NCBI RefSeq assembly: GCF_011397635.1 | Contig: NC_064765.1 | Coordinates: forward strand, 29,416,632-29,480,631 | Direction: 5' to 3' | Origin: Epinephelus fuscoguttatus | Lineage: Eukaryota > Chordata > Actinopteri > Perciformes > Serranidae | Length of the DNA stretch: 64,000 bases | Shown: positions 41,701 to 53,700 of the stretch, piece by piece | Position numbering within the stretch: position 1 is the first letter of the stretch | How the letters are laid out: every line of letters starts with the position of its first letter | Notes under the pieces: model-generated | The model's database searches: none | What the model was told of the DNA's origin: nothing | What the model saw: the letters and a program-made list of their open reading frames with translations, nothing else | Made by a program: the position numbers and the translations under genes

Positions 41701-44700
41701 AACATTCCCAGTCTCTATATCCCCTGCTTATTCACAATGACCTGAAAAAATTGAAAGCAATATTCTCAAGAATCTTCACCGACAATATTCTCAAGAGTTG
41801 ATATGAGGTGTGTCCACAAGACCAACTACCCCAACAGCTTCTATTCTCCAGTTGAGCTGTTGTGCTTTGATTTGATCCAAATGTGCTGCTTTGTTGAACA
41901 TCTAAGATGCTGGATCACACCACAAAGTCATATAATTATTGAAACAAATTAAGTGCTTACGTGAGCATGTTTTCTGGTCTGCATTCAAAACGTATCCAAC
42001 ACGACACTTGCAGATAAACGAGTCATCACTGTTGACACAAATGTGTTGGCAATCGTGTCCCTGAGCACATGTAGCCGATCCTGAAAAGAAACACTTCCAC
42101 ATCTGACTTAACTTAACACCATCAGTCAAGAAGCTCTTGACTTGAGAAACCCCCGATTGGCCAAATTTCCTGTTAACGGTTCTTGAAATCTGCTGTCGTG
42201 TACTTTCTAAACTTGTTCACAATGAGCTAAATGTCATATCAAAACCGTAACCTAGCTCACAAGGAGTGATATGAACTGTGTCTGGCAAAGTACAAAGTGT
42301 TACAAGTGACAATTGGCAATTAGCCAGTCCCCCCCCCCCCCCCCCTTTTTTTTCCACTGCAGAAAATAACATAATAAAATTTTTGGGAAATCTATTACAC
42401 TTTATCAAAGAAGGAATTATATCTTTTAGAAAGGTTCAGGTCCTTACGTGAGCATGTTTTCTGGTCTGCATTCAACACATATCCCATTCGACACTTGCAG
42501 AAAAACGAGTCATCAGTGCTGACACAAATATGTTGGCAGTCATGTCCCTGGGAACAAGTATCTGAATCTGAAATGAAACATCTGATGGGCTCAATTTATA
42601 TCAGTCAACAAGCTTTCAGTAAGTAACTGAACCAATAGTTCGATCAGCTCTAAAAGAAAAATGTTCAGGTTCTTACGTGAACATGTTTTCTTGTCTGGAT
42701 TCAAAATATATCCCACTTGACATTTGCAGATGTACGAATCATTGCTATTTATACAAATGTGCTGGCAATTATGTCCATGGGCACATGGATCAGAGCCTGA
42801 AAAGAGACATGTCAGCATGCAACATGATATCTCATGACATCATTTAAAAAGGGCTTGGACTGTTGGAGTCTCTGCCTGGCCATTGTATCAATTAATGCTA
42901 CATTCTGTCTCCAAAGTGCCTGACATACAAATACCCTGGCAGTCATGTTCCTGGACATGGGTATCCAATTTTAAAAAAGAGACACTCCACAGGTAACTGA
43001 CATGAAATCTAATTGTGAGCGCTTGTGGAGCTTTTATTGAGCTGCTAATTCCTTAACAATTTATCTAAATGATAGCCACATACACCAAACCTCTAAGCGA
43101 ATTACCCTCAGGGTCTGGTAATGGGCCTCTGTCACACAAGTTATGTTAGTCAAGTCTTGACGCATTGTGTCCACCAGTAATGCATTACAGTAAAATTATT
43201 GCTTTTCCCAGTGACGAATAGTGTAACCAATTTGTAATAAAATTTCAGTAAAAAATTTACAAATAACTAATAACTAATTAAAACCTTACTTTTGTTGTCA
43301 ACCCACTAACATTACTAATTTGGAATTCAACAACCAATCAGTCCCTGGATTCATTTTCATAATCGTCATGAATGCATCTCACAAAGCAGCAAGTTAGCTT
43401 GGAATATATTTTGTCGGGAGGGAAGATGACAAGAACATTGTTCTTCAGGTAGTGGTGCTAAGACTCTTTCCACTGCAAAAAACACACCAAACCTCCAGTC
43501 TGAAGCATCTACTTCTACAATACAACAACATGAAGCTCCAGGAAGTACACCTCACCAAAGGTGGACAGCTGCAGGCTACAAGTAACAAAAAACTAATGAA
43601 GCTTTTGGCTGGATATGTGGTGGATAAAATGTTCCTATCTCCATGGCTGACTCTCCATCTGTCAGACAGTTCCTTGGGAAAATACTGGTCACAAGCAACA
43701 GGAGACCTCCAGGTAAAAAAATAATTTACAAGCTATCTAGCCTTAGCTGCGCTTACCAGAGATTACCCTGACATAATCTGAAAATCAGATTTTGAGGGAA
43801 ACTTAGACACAGCACCACAACATGCACATCAAATGTATAGGTAAAATTCAAGGTCTTACGTGAGCATGTTTTCTGGTCTGCATTCAATGCATATCCCTCA
43901 CGACATACGCAAACTTGAGAATCACCATTTTTGACACAAATATGTTGGCAGCCGTGTCCCTGGGTACATGTATCGGAACCTGGAAAGAGACACTTCCACA
44001 GCTAACATCTATAGCAAACTTCCTTTTTTCAATTTTCAAAAATTACAGGGACATAGCCAAATGCTTTATTCTTCTTTCTGCATTTAATCTAGTATATACA
44101 ATAATAACGATGAAGATTATAGTCAGCCACAAACACTGCACTACGACACACACATCAAGTCAAATGATTAAGTTCAAGTTCTTACGTGAGCATGTTTTCT
44201 GGTCTGCATTCAAAATATATCCCATTCGACATATGCAGGTGTATGAGTCATCATTGCTGACACAGATATGTTGGCAGTCATTTCCCTGGGTGCATGAATC
44301 TGAACCTGAAAAGAAACACTCACACTTGTAACTGACTGATTTGAGTTATAGCCATTAGGGAGCACGTCATGACCATGTGCTCCACACCTGTAGGTACATC
44401 AACACTCTACAAGAACTCCAAACACCAAACTTAAAGTATTTTTATGCTCAAGAGAATGCGTTCTCTGATGCACATTCAAGTACAAAACAGACTTAAAGGG
44501 AAAACCACTGCACAGTGACATGCATATAAAATATATGTAAATTCAGGTTCTCACGTGAGCATGTTTTTTGGTCTGCATTCAACACATATCCCTCACGACA
44601 CTTGCAATGGTATGAATCACCATTTTCGATACAAATATGTTGGCAGTCATGTCCCTGATCACATGTATCCAAACCTGAGAAGAAATACTTCCACAGCTAC

Positions 44701-47700
44701 AATTAGACCATCAGGATAGGCCAGTATTAATTTGAAAAAATACAAAGGCTTGGCAAATGCTCAAAGCGTTTTTCTGCCTTTCGCCAAGCACAGACCTCTT
44801 GTAAGAAAAATACAATAAGCCAGTGATGCTGCACTAAGACTTGCATATTATAAGGTTCAAGTTCTTACGTGAACATGTTTTTTGGTCTGCATTTAACTTA
44901 TATCCCACTTGACACTTGCAGATGTACGAGTCATCATTGTTTTCACAAATGTGCTGGCAATTATGTCCATGGGCACATGGATCAGAATCTGAAATGAGAC
45001 ACATCCACATGTAACTGACATGTAATGACATCAGTCAAGGAGAGCCTGGACTGTTGGAGCCCTTGTCTGGCCATTGTTCCTTTAACTGTTTATGTTAACT
45101 GTGGTGACATGCTCTTTTTTCTGTAGCAGTCAGTCACGGAGCTATTCAGAGTCCGACAACTGACTCTAAAAGTGCTAAGAGCAATCTGCAATATTAGTCA
45201 CAAGAGGCACGAAGAAAATCTGTCTGTACAGTACCTCTATTACCTCACAATTACAGTATGTTTTAATTCAGAAAAATCACAAGTCCAATTTGAATGTGCC
45301 ATAGGAAGACCTGGTAGTTTCTTTGTTTAATCAAGCACTAAAGTAATGCTTGTCATAAACTAGTGACACTGGTCTAAGGCATGCATATTAAATCTTGCAA
45401 AATATATTTTGGTGCAACCTGGTATCACCACCAGGGTGTCAAAAATCGTTGCTTGGTCAGTGGCCCTCTGCATCAGATATGGACACTCAATGCACCGTTT
45501 AGCATCTGAGATGCAACAGGCTTTCAACCAACTCCAATATTAACCCATCCATATCATGATTAGATGTTCAGAGCAACAGATGTAGTATAAAAAGGGAGAA
45601 ATTACACTAAGGGCAGATGGGATTGGAGGTGGAGGAGTCCAGCAAGCACATGACTTTGAAGTCGGTGTTTATGTCAGATGAATAAAAAGTCAGTGTTGAG
45701 TTAATTTAGTTGTTAGTCACTTGTTTGTTACGTGAGGCTCATGTGACTAAAGATCTTTCCCTAACAGTGACTAAGAAGTTTTGTTGCCCAGTGCTAACTA
45801 CTGATCCCCTATGTCATGATAAACTGCAAAAGACTGCCCTCTCCCCTGTACTTGCCCAAGCACCAAAATATGACAAGCACGGATGACATCACATTGTCTA
45901 GTTTGTCTTTACAACCCAGCTGATACTTGCAGATGTAGATACAAAAAAACCTTTCACATCACCTATAATGACAAAGGTGCTTACATGAGCACATTTTCTG
46001 ATCAGCATTCAATACATATCCCAAAGGTCACTTGCAAATATACAAATCATTAGCATTCTCAACTATGTTGGCAGTCATGTCTCTGGGCACATGTAGCTGA
46101 ATCTGAAAACTGACACTCCCTCATGTAACTCCTTGAAACAAGCTATATCAGTCAAGCACATCAAAGCTGAGACTAATGAACCATCAGTTGTTTTTTTTTA
46201 AAATGCAGCAGGCAGTGCGATTTGCTCAAACCCTCTGTGCATCAGTCCCAGTCTACTAATTGTATGCTTTTTCAAGTAATAAATAGATCTTCTGCTGCAC
46301 ACTCAGAACAGTCCAAAGTAAAGTGCCTAGGCAGCTCTGGCTGCTTCATCAGGAAGCATAAGAGGTTTTGTGGGAAATCTGTGCCAAGAAACAAATATAA
46401 AGTCTATACCTGAAAAGTCCAGGTCCTTACGTGAGCACGTTTTCTGGTCTGCATTCAAAACGTATCCCGTTCGACAATTGCAGATGTACGAACCATCAGT
46501 GCTGACACAAATATGCTGGCAGTCATGTCCCTGGGAACATGTAGCTGAACCTGAAAACAGACACTCCCTCATGTAACACACTCAATTAAATTACAGTCAA
46601 GCACATCATAAATGACAATTTAATGAGCAATCAAATCCTTTAAAATGTATAGTCATTTGCTCAAACTCTCTGTGCACCAATTCCAGTCTCCTGATTCTAT
46701 GCTTTTTAAAATCAATTTAGTGTAAACTGCTGCACACTCAGAACAGTCCAAAGTAAGGAGCCTTAGCAGCTCTTGCTGGTTCATCAAGAAACGTAAGTCT
46801 ATTTGTGGGAATTCTGAGCCAAGAAACAAAGAAAGTCTACCTGAAAAGTCCAGGTTCTTAAGTGAGCAGGTTTTTTGGTCTGCATTCAAAACATATCCCA
46901 TTCGACAACTGCAGATGTACGAATCATCGGTGCTGACACAAATATGCTGGCAGTCATGTCCCTGAGAACATGAATCCAAACCTGAAAAGAAAAAACTTCC
47001 ACATCTGGCACAAAGCCCTTATGGTAGAGTCTTTGATAGGCAAATATTATTTTTACAGTTCATATAAACTAACGCATTTCCTGTCAAGCTAAGAGATGCC
47101 CATCGTACAAACTGCCTCACTAGCTCTTGCTATACTATGGAGAATACAAAGAAACTGGCAGTCATGCAAAACACAGGAAACAATCGATGAAAATTTTGGT
47201 TCTTACTTGTGCATGTTTTCTGGTCTGCATTCAACACATATCCATCATGACACATGCAACGGTGTGAATCATCATTTTTTACACAAATATGTTGGCAGTC
47301 ATGTCCTTCGGCACATGTATCCGAACCTGGAAAAAAACACCTCTACAACTTACCAACTTAGTCTAAATACATTCAGCAATAAATCTTGGCTGAGATGTTA
47401 ATTAACCATCATTTCTTTCAAAATGGATTAGTCATGGACATTTGCTTGACCTCTGCGCATCCATCCCAGTTTTCTAATTCAAAGCTTTTTCAAATCAGTC
47501 CAATATAAACTGCTGCACACTCAGAACAGTCCAAAGTAAAGTGCCTTAGCAGCTCTTGCTGCTTCATCAAGTAACATAAGTAGATTTGTGGGAAATCTGA
47601 GCCAAGAAACAAAGAAAGTCTACCTGAAAAGTCCGGGTTCTTACGTGAGCATGTTTTCTGATCTGCGTTCAACACATATCCCATTCGACATTTGCAGATG

Positions 47701-50700
47701 TACGAATCATCAGTGCTGACACAAATATGTTGGCAGTCATGTCCTTCGCCACATTTATCCGAACCTGGGAAGAAACACTTCCACAACTTACCAACTTAGT
47801 CTAAAGACATTCAGCAAAGACGTTATAGCTGAGACCGTTAATTAACTATCAATTCTTTCAAAATAGATTAGTCATGGACATTTGCTTGACTTTTGTGCAT
47901 CAATTCCAGTTTTCTAAGTCAATGCTTTTTCAGCCCAATATAAACTGCTGCACACTCAGAACCTTCCAAAGTAAAGTGCATTAGCAGCTCTTGCTGCTTC
48001 GTCAAGTAACAAAGGTAGATTTGTGGGAAATCTGAGCCAAGAAACAAAATTAAATCTACCTGAAAAGTCCGGGTTCTTACGTGAGCATGTTTTCCTATCT
48101 GCGTTCAACACATATCCCATTCGACATTTGCAGATGTACGAATCGTCAGTGCTGACACAAATATGTTGGCAGTCATGTCCTTCGCCACATTTATCCGAAC
48201 CTGGGAAGAAACACTTCCACAACTTACCAACTTAGTCTAAAGACATTCAGCAAAGACGTTATAGCTGAGACCGTTAATTAACTATCAATTCTTTCAAAAT
48301 AGATTAGTCATGGACATTTGCTTGACTTTTGTGCATCAATTCCAGTTTTCTAAGTCAATGCTTTTTCAGCCCAATATAAACTACTGCACACTCAGAACCT
48401 TCCAAAGTAAAGTGCCTTAGCAGCTCTTGCTGCTTCATCAAGTAACAAAGGTAGATTTGTGGGAAATCTGAGCCAAGAAACAAAATTAAGTCTACCTGAA
48501 AAGTCCAGGTTCTTACGTGAACATGTTTTCTGATCTGCGTTCAACACATATCCCATTCGACATTTGCAGATGTACGAATCATCAGTGCTGACACAAATAT
48601 GCTGGCAGTCATGTCCTTCGCCACATTTATCCGAACCTGAAAACAGACACTCCCTCATGTAACACACTTAATGAGCAATCAAGTCCTTTAAAATGTACAG
48701 CCATTTGCTCAAACTCTCTGTGCAACAATCCCAGTCTCCCGATTCAATGCTTTTTCCAAGTCAATTCAATATAAACTACTGCACACTCAGAACAGTGCAA
48801 AGTAAGGAGCCTTAGCAGCTCTTGCTGGTTCATCAAAAAAACGAGCAAGATCTGTCAGAAATCTGTGTCAAAAAACAAAGAAAGTCTACCTGAAATGTCC
48901 AGGTTCTTACGCGAGCATGTTTTCTGGTCTGCATTCAACACATATCCCATTTGACATTTGCAGATATACGAATCATCAGTGCTGACACAAATATGTTGGC
49001 AGTCATGTCCCTGGGAACATGAATCCAAACCTGAAAAGAAAAAAAAAACTCCTACATCTGACGTGAAGCCTTTATTGTGGAACTTTGCAAACAAAACTGT
49101 AGGGATTCTTCAGAACTTCAACCAATGAACTCTACTTTTACTCAAGTACCAACAATAATTAACTTTTGGGAAAACCTTTAACACTGTGCTAAGAAATGGA
49201 AATGAAATCTCTTGGTAAGCATTCTTACGTGAGCATGTTTTCTTGTCTGCATTCAACACATATCCCTCGTGGCACACACATATGTTAGAATTGCCATTTT
49301 TGACACAAATATGCTGGCAGTTGTGTCCCTGGTCACATGTATCCAAATCTGAAAAGAAACATGTCTACATGTAACTGACTGTAGCTGAGTATAACAACCA
49401 TTTGCTGTGCACTACTCAAGGACACCACGCAGCAATAGTCACAAAAGCTGATCTGTTTGTGACCCTGTAGAAATTCAAGCTGAACTAATTAATCAATTCC
49501 CACTTTTAAGAACCCAAACCCAAGAAGTTACCACCTAAATTGAAGCAGAAGCCAGTGTGGAAGTGCCTTAAGGTGCAGCTCCCTTGATGGCCCCCAATGG
49601 TGGCTCCAAGAACAATTCAACAATATCAAAGGACTTGGAAAACCACAACCTTCCTGTTGTGACACTAAATGACCGCACCAACCTACATGTCAATGTATTT
49701 CTACAGCTTTTGTTTCGTCAAGTAACAAAACAAGACTTGTGGGAAATCTGTGCAAGGAAACAAGCATAAACTCTACCTGAAATTTCCAGGTCCTTATGTG
49801 AGCATGTTTTCTGGTCTGCATTCAAAACATATCCCATACGACATTTGCAGATGTACGAATCATCAGTGCTGACACAAATATGTTGGCAATCGTGTCCCTG
49901 GGAACATGAATCCGAACCTGGAAAGATAAAACTGCCACATCTGACACGAAGCCCTTATTGTGGAACTCATTGTAGAGCCTTCGATTGGCAGTAATTATTT
50001 TTATAGTTTAGATAAACTAAAGCCTATCCTGTTCAGTCAAGCTAAGTAATGCCCACAACTGCCTCGCTAGCTCTTGCTAAGTACAACAGAATACTTTTTG
50101 GTTATGCAAAATGCAGGAACTGGTCAAACAACAACAAATCTAAAAAAAAATATTGCGGTTCTTACGTGAGCATGTTTTCTGGTCTGCATTCAACACATAT
50201 CCCATTCGACACTTGCAGACAAACGAGTCATCAGTGCTGACACAAATATGTTGGCAGTCATGTCCCTGGGAACAAGTATCTGAACCTGAAAAGAAACATC
50301 TGATGGGCTCAATTTACATCAATCTAAAATGCCCTTACAATATGCTTGAACCTACGGTGGATCATTATAGTCAAGCACTTCATTGATGGACTCTGAAGCA
50401 AACTTCCATCAACTCTAAAAAAATATCCAGGTTCTTCCGTGAACATGTTTTCTTGTCTGGATTCAAAATATAGCCAACCCGACATCTGCAGATGTACGAA
50501 TCATCACTATTTATACAAATGTGCTGGCAATCATGTCCATGGGCACATGGATCAGAGCCTGAAAAGAGACATGTCCACATGTGATATGACATCTAATGAC
50601 ATAATACAAGCAGGACTTGGACTGTTGGAGCCTCTGTCTGGCCATTGGTACAATTGATTCCACTCTCTGTCTTCCAAGAGTCTGACTCATTCAGACTAAC

Positions 50701-53700
50701 ACAAATATCCTGGACACAGGTTTCCAATTTGAAAAGAGATGCCCCACAGGTAACTGACATCTAATTACACCTGTCAAGGGGCTCTTGTGTATCAGCTCCA
50801 GTGTCCCAACTTAATGGTTATTTTCAGGTCACTATTGACCAAACTATTACAATTACCTACAAGAGCTGATATGTATAGTGACATTTTGGGCTTGTACTGG
50901 CAAACACTAATACCACAGAAAGGCCATTGTCTTCATTGCCCTTGACATTTGCAGGTATAGCAGTCATCATTGCTGGCACAGATAAAGTATGTTGGCAGTC
51001 ATGTCCTTTGGAATAAGCCCTGAGTCAGCTCTATTTCATACACGTACCTATCACCCTTCGTTTGACTGCTCAACTTTGCAGATCTATGATGAGCTAATGG
51101 GGGTTGTTTCTATAAAGCCAGTGCCCTCCATAAGACCCTAATTAAGTCTTTACTGACCACTCTGTGTGTCAGAACAGATGGCTGTGAAATTGAAGTTTAG
51201 TTGTTGACTTTCCAGGATATGTGCTTTACACAATTGCATATAGCTTAATTTGGATTTTAGGGCTCTAAATTACATAACTGAAAGTTGGCAGCAAGCTACA
51301 AACCTCATTCGAGGTTCAAAACACCCAAGTGCAATTGTTGTGGCTGACCTACTGAACACTACTATTCACTCAAGCCTGTGACTTGGAGAGAGAATCTGTT
51401 TGTCCTTTTTGTAGAGCCACTAAGTGGCCATTACTACTTTTACAATTTGTGCCTCTCATCGGTCCAGGCCTTCTTCATGTTCTGCTCACTTCATTTGTGC
51501 TAAATAGTGTCTGTCCTAATCTATCTGGGGCAACCCAAAACATTGGTAACAAGAGATGGTATGCAGTGTGCCCACAGCACAACATGCCTAACTAAGTGAT
51601 GTCCAAAAGGAGCATTAAAGCTTACGTGTTTCAGTCCAAGGTTCCAAATATTTTAAGTTAGACATTTCTACTTAGAATACATAAAAGGTTTTTCCCATCC
51701 AATCCCAAATTGATGTTCAAAATATAACTTTTAGCCATGATCAACCTTTTTCAGCTTTAGTTTTAAGACCGTGAATCATGCAAAAACACAACAACATACT
51801 TGTGACACTGAGACATTGGACAAAAACATTAAGACAAAGATAAAGATTCTTACGTGAGCATGTTTTCTTGTCCGGATTCAAGACATAGCCATTGCGACAC
51901 TTGCAGTTGTATGAGTTGCCACTGTTGACACAAATGTGCTGGCAATTATGTCCCTGAGCACATGCATCCAAACCTGAAAAGAAACACTCCATTGTCTGAT
52001 TGGCTTACGCCTAGGGAAATCATTCATTTTGTATTATATTTCTGTGTTAGTAAATTGTAAGTATGTGTTGGTTAGTTGTGCAATTATGTTATTCTATGTA
52101 GCCACATGCAGATTAGTTTGCTTGATCTCTGTGCTTCAACTATAGTATGTTATAGTAAATTCATTTTGTTGATTCAAATCATGTTATTTGGGAAGAAAGG
52201 AAAAGATGATTGGCAACTTTCAGATGATGCACTGGCATTGAATTTAAGACACCTGAATAATGATCCATCTTAATTTTCCAACAGATTATTCCATGCAGTT
52301 CAGACCATGCAAACACAAAGTCTAAGGCAACACTCTGTTCTTATCATTGCATGTCTTTGGTTGTGACGTCACTGTTGTGGATGGACAGAAGTTGGTCACA
52401 GTGAAACACAGTGGTTGGTTGAAGTCACTCCAGAGGTTCAAGCTGTCAATCAAAAACAAGTTTCTGAGTTTGTGTTGGCTAGATGTCAGTCATAAAATAA
52501 GTTCAACACCTGGGAGAAGCTTGCATGAATAGCATGGATAACCTTGCAGTTATCTTGCTAGTTTGGGTGGTACCAAAGTTTGAAAGAGAAATTAAAATGT
52601 GACTTTTTTTAAATCCATTTTAAATTGTGGACAGTTATCCAAAAACACTGAGCCAGTCTCTCACAATAACCTTTGCGGTACCGTTCAATAATTTTTTTGC
52701 ATTCCCCCTGATGACCACAGCTGGTGCTGCATGCTTAGCAGAGCGTTGAGCTATAGCTGACATTGTAGCTGTGGATATGGTTATTTCTAGGGCTATGGTT
52801 ACAACTGTTTCAATGGTTATTGTCATGGTGTGTCTACAGAGGAGGCATTCTGGCCATGTTTTTCAGTCATCCAACTCAGGTGTGACTGGCAGAACAGATA
52901 CACCTCCTGTTTTAACAAATCCAGCTGTCTGCACAGTGTTATGGATATGGTTATGGCTGTAGCTGCACTGTAGCTACTCTTTACAGGTCCTAATATATTC
53001 ACATTAGCAGAGAAAGAATTGTAAAGCCAGACTCTCAGAATTTGGACACTGTGCTATTAGTTATGACAAATGTGTTACCAATATACAGTTCAAGAACATC
53101 TTCAGACAGCCTTTCTCTATGGATCAGAGGAAATGCACAATGTTTTGTGAGATAACACACCATATTGGGACTGCAAAAGTATTGTGAGGGAACACAAGAC
53201 TTATAGCAAGATAACACAATTATTGTGAGAGAATGCAGAAAAATGAGCCCATTTTGAAAACCTCCTAGTTCTTATTTTCCAAGTTCTGATATCACCCAAA
53301 TGTATCATAGCAATGAGCAGTTGAGCTGGCATTCCTGTAGCCAAAAAGTATTAAGTATTACATTAGAAATATTTTGTTTAACAGAGAATATGTAAACACT
53401 TTACATTTTTTTGTTTTGTTTGTTGGACATGTCTCTTTTGTTGATTTTCACTCTATCAATGTTTGTGCTTTGTTTTTAGGAACAGTTTGACATTTTTCTT
53501 CTTCTTGCGATCATGTCGTTGCTACGAGGTTGCCCGGCAACTGGCAGAGACACCAGAAAGTCATGCACCCAACCAAGTCTCATACGTAATCCCCTTTGAA
53601 ACTACAACCTGCTGTTTTTCCAATTATTCATTTTTAAACAAATTAAATAACTTCAATCACTTCAGAAAGAGCTAGGTTAATCGTTTCCCCCTGTTATCCC

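Larger units (their letters stand above)
41115..44988 (-). other. matn3 EGF exons 13-21 (C-terminal group)
   Basis: Nine EGF exons; in transcript order 13 to 21 they are 44869-44988, 44555-44674, 44186-44305, 43860-43979, 42677-42796, 42448-42567, 41961-42080, 41440-41565 and 41115-41234. All are 120 nt except 41440-41565 (126 nt, two extra residues before the first cysteine). All have phase 1-1 borders, six cysteines and the QHIC core. Donors are GTAAG or GTGAG. Three loose types are mixed: DPCAHGH (44869, 42677), xxNGDS (44555, 43860) and others. Confidence 0.9.
46431..51973 (-). other. matn3 EGF exons 1-12 (N-terminal group)
   Basis: Twelve EGF exons of 120 nt each; in transcript order 51854-51973, 50439-50558, 50166-50285, 49798-49917, 49229-49348, 48911-49030, 48517-48636, 48081-48200, 47645-47764, 47207-47326, 46862-46981 and 46431-46550. 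All keep six cysteines in the pattern C-x4-C-x3-C-x8-C-x-C-x11-C or close to it, and phase 1-1 borders. Exons 50439, 49798 and 46862 have lost their GT donor. Most belong to the [12 protein letters not shown] type. Confidence 0.9.

Noticed and set aside
41115-51973. Regularly spaced repeats that might suggest a tandem satellite or CRISPR-like array
   Set aside because: The repeats are protein-coding exons with splice sites and conserved cysteines in a vertebrate gene.
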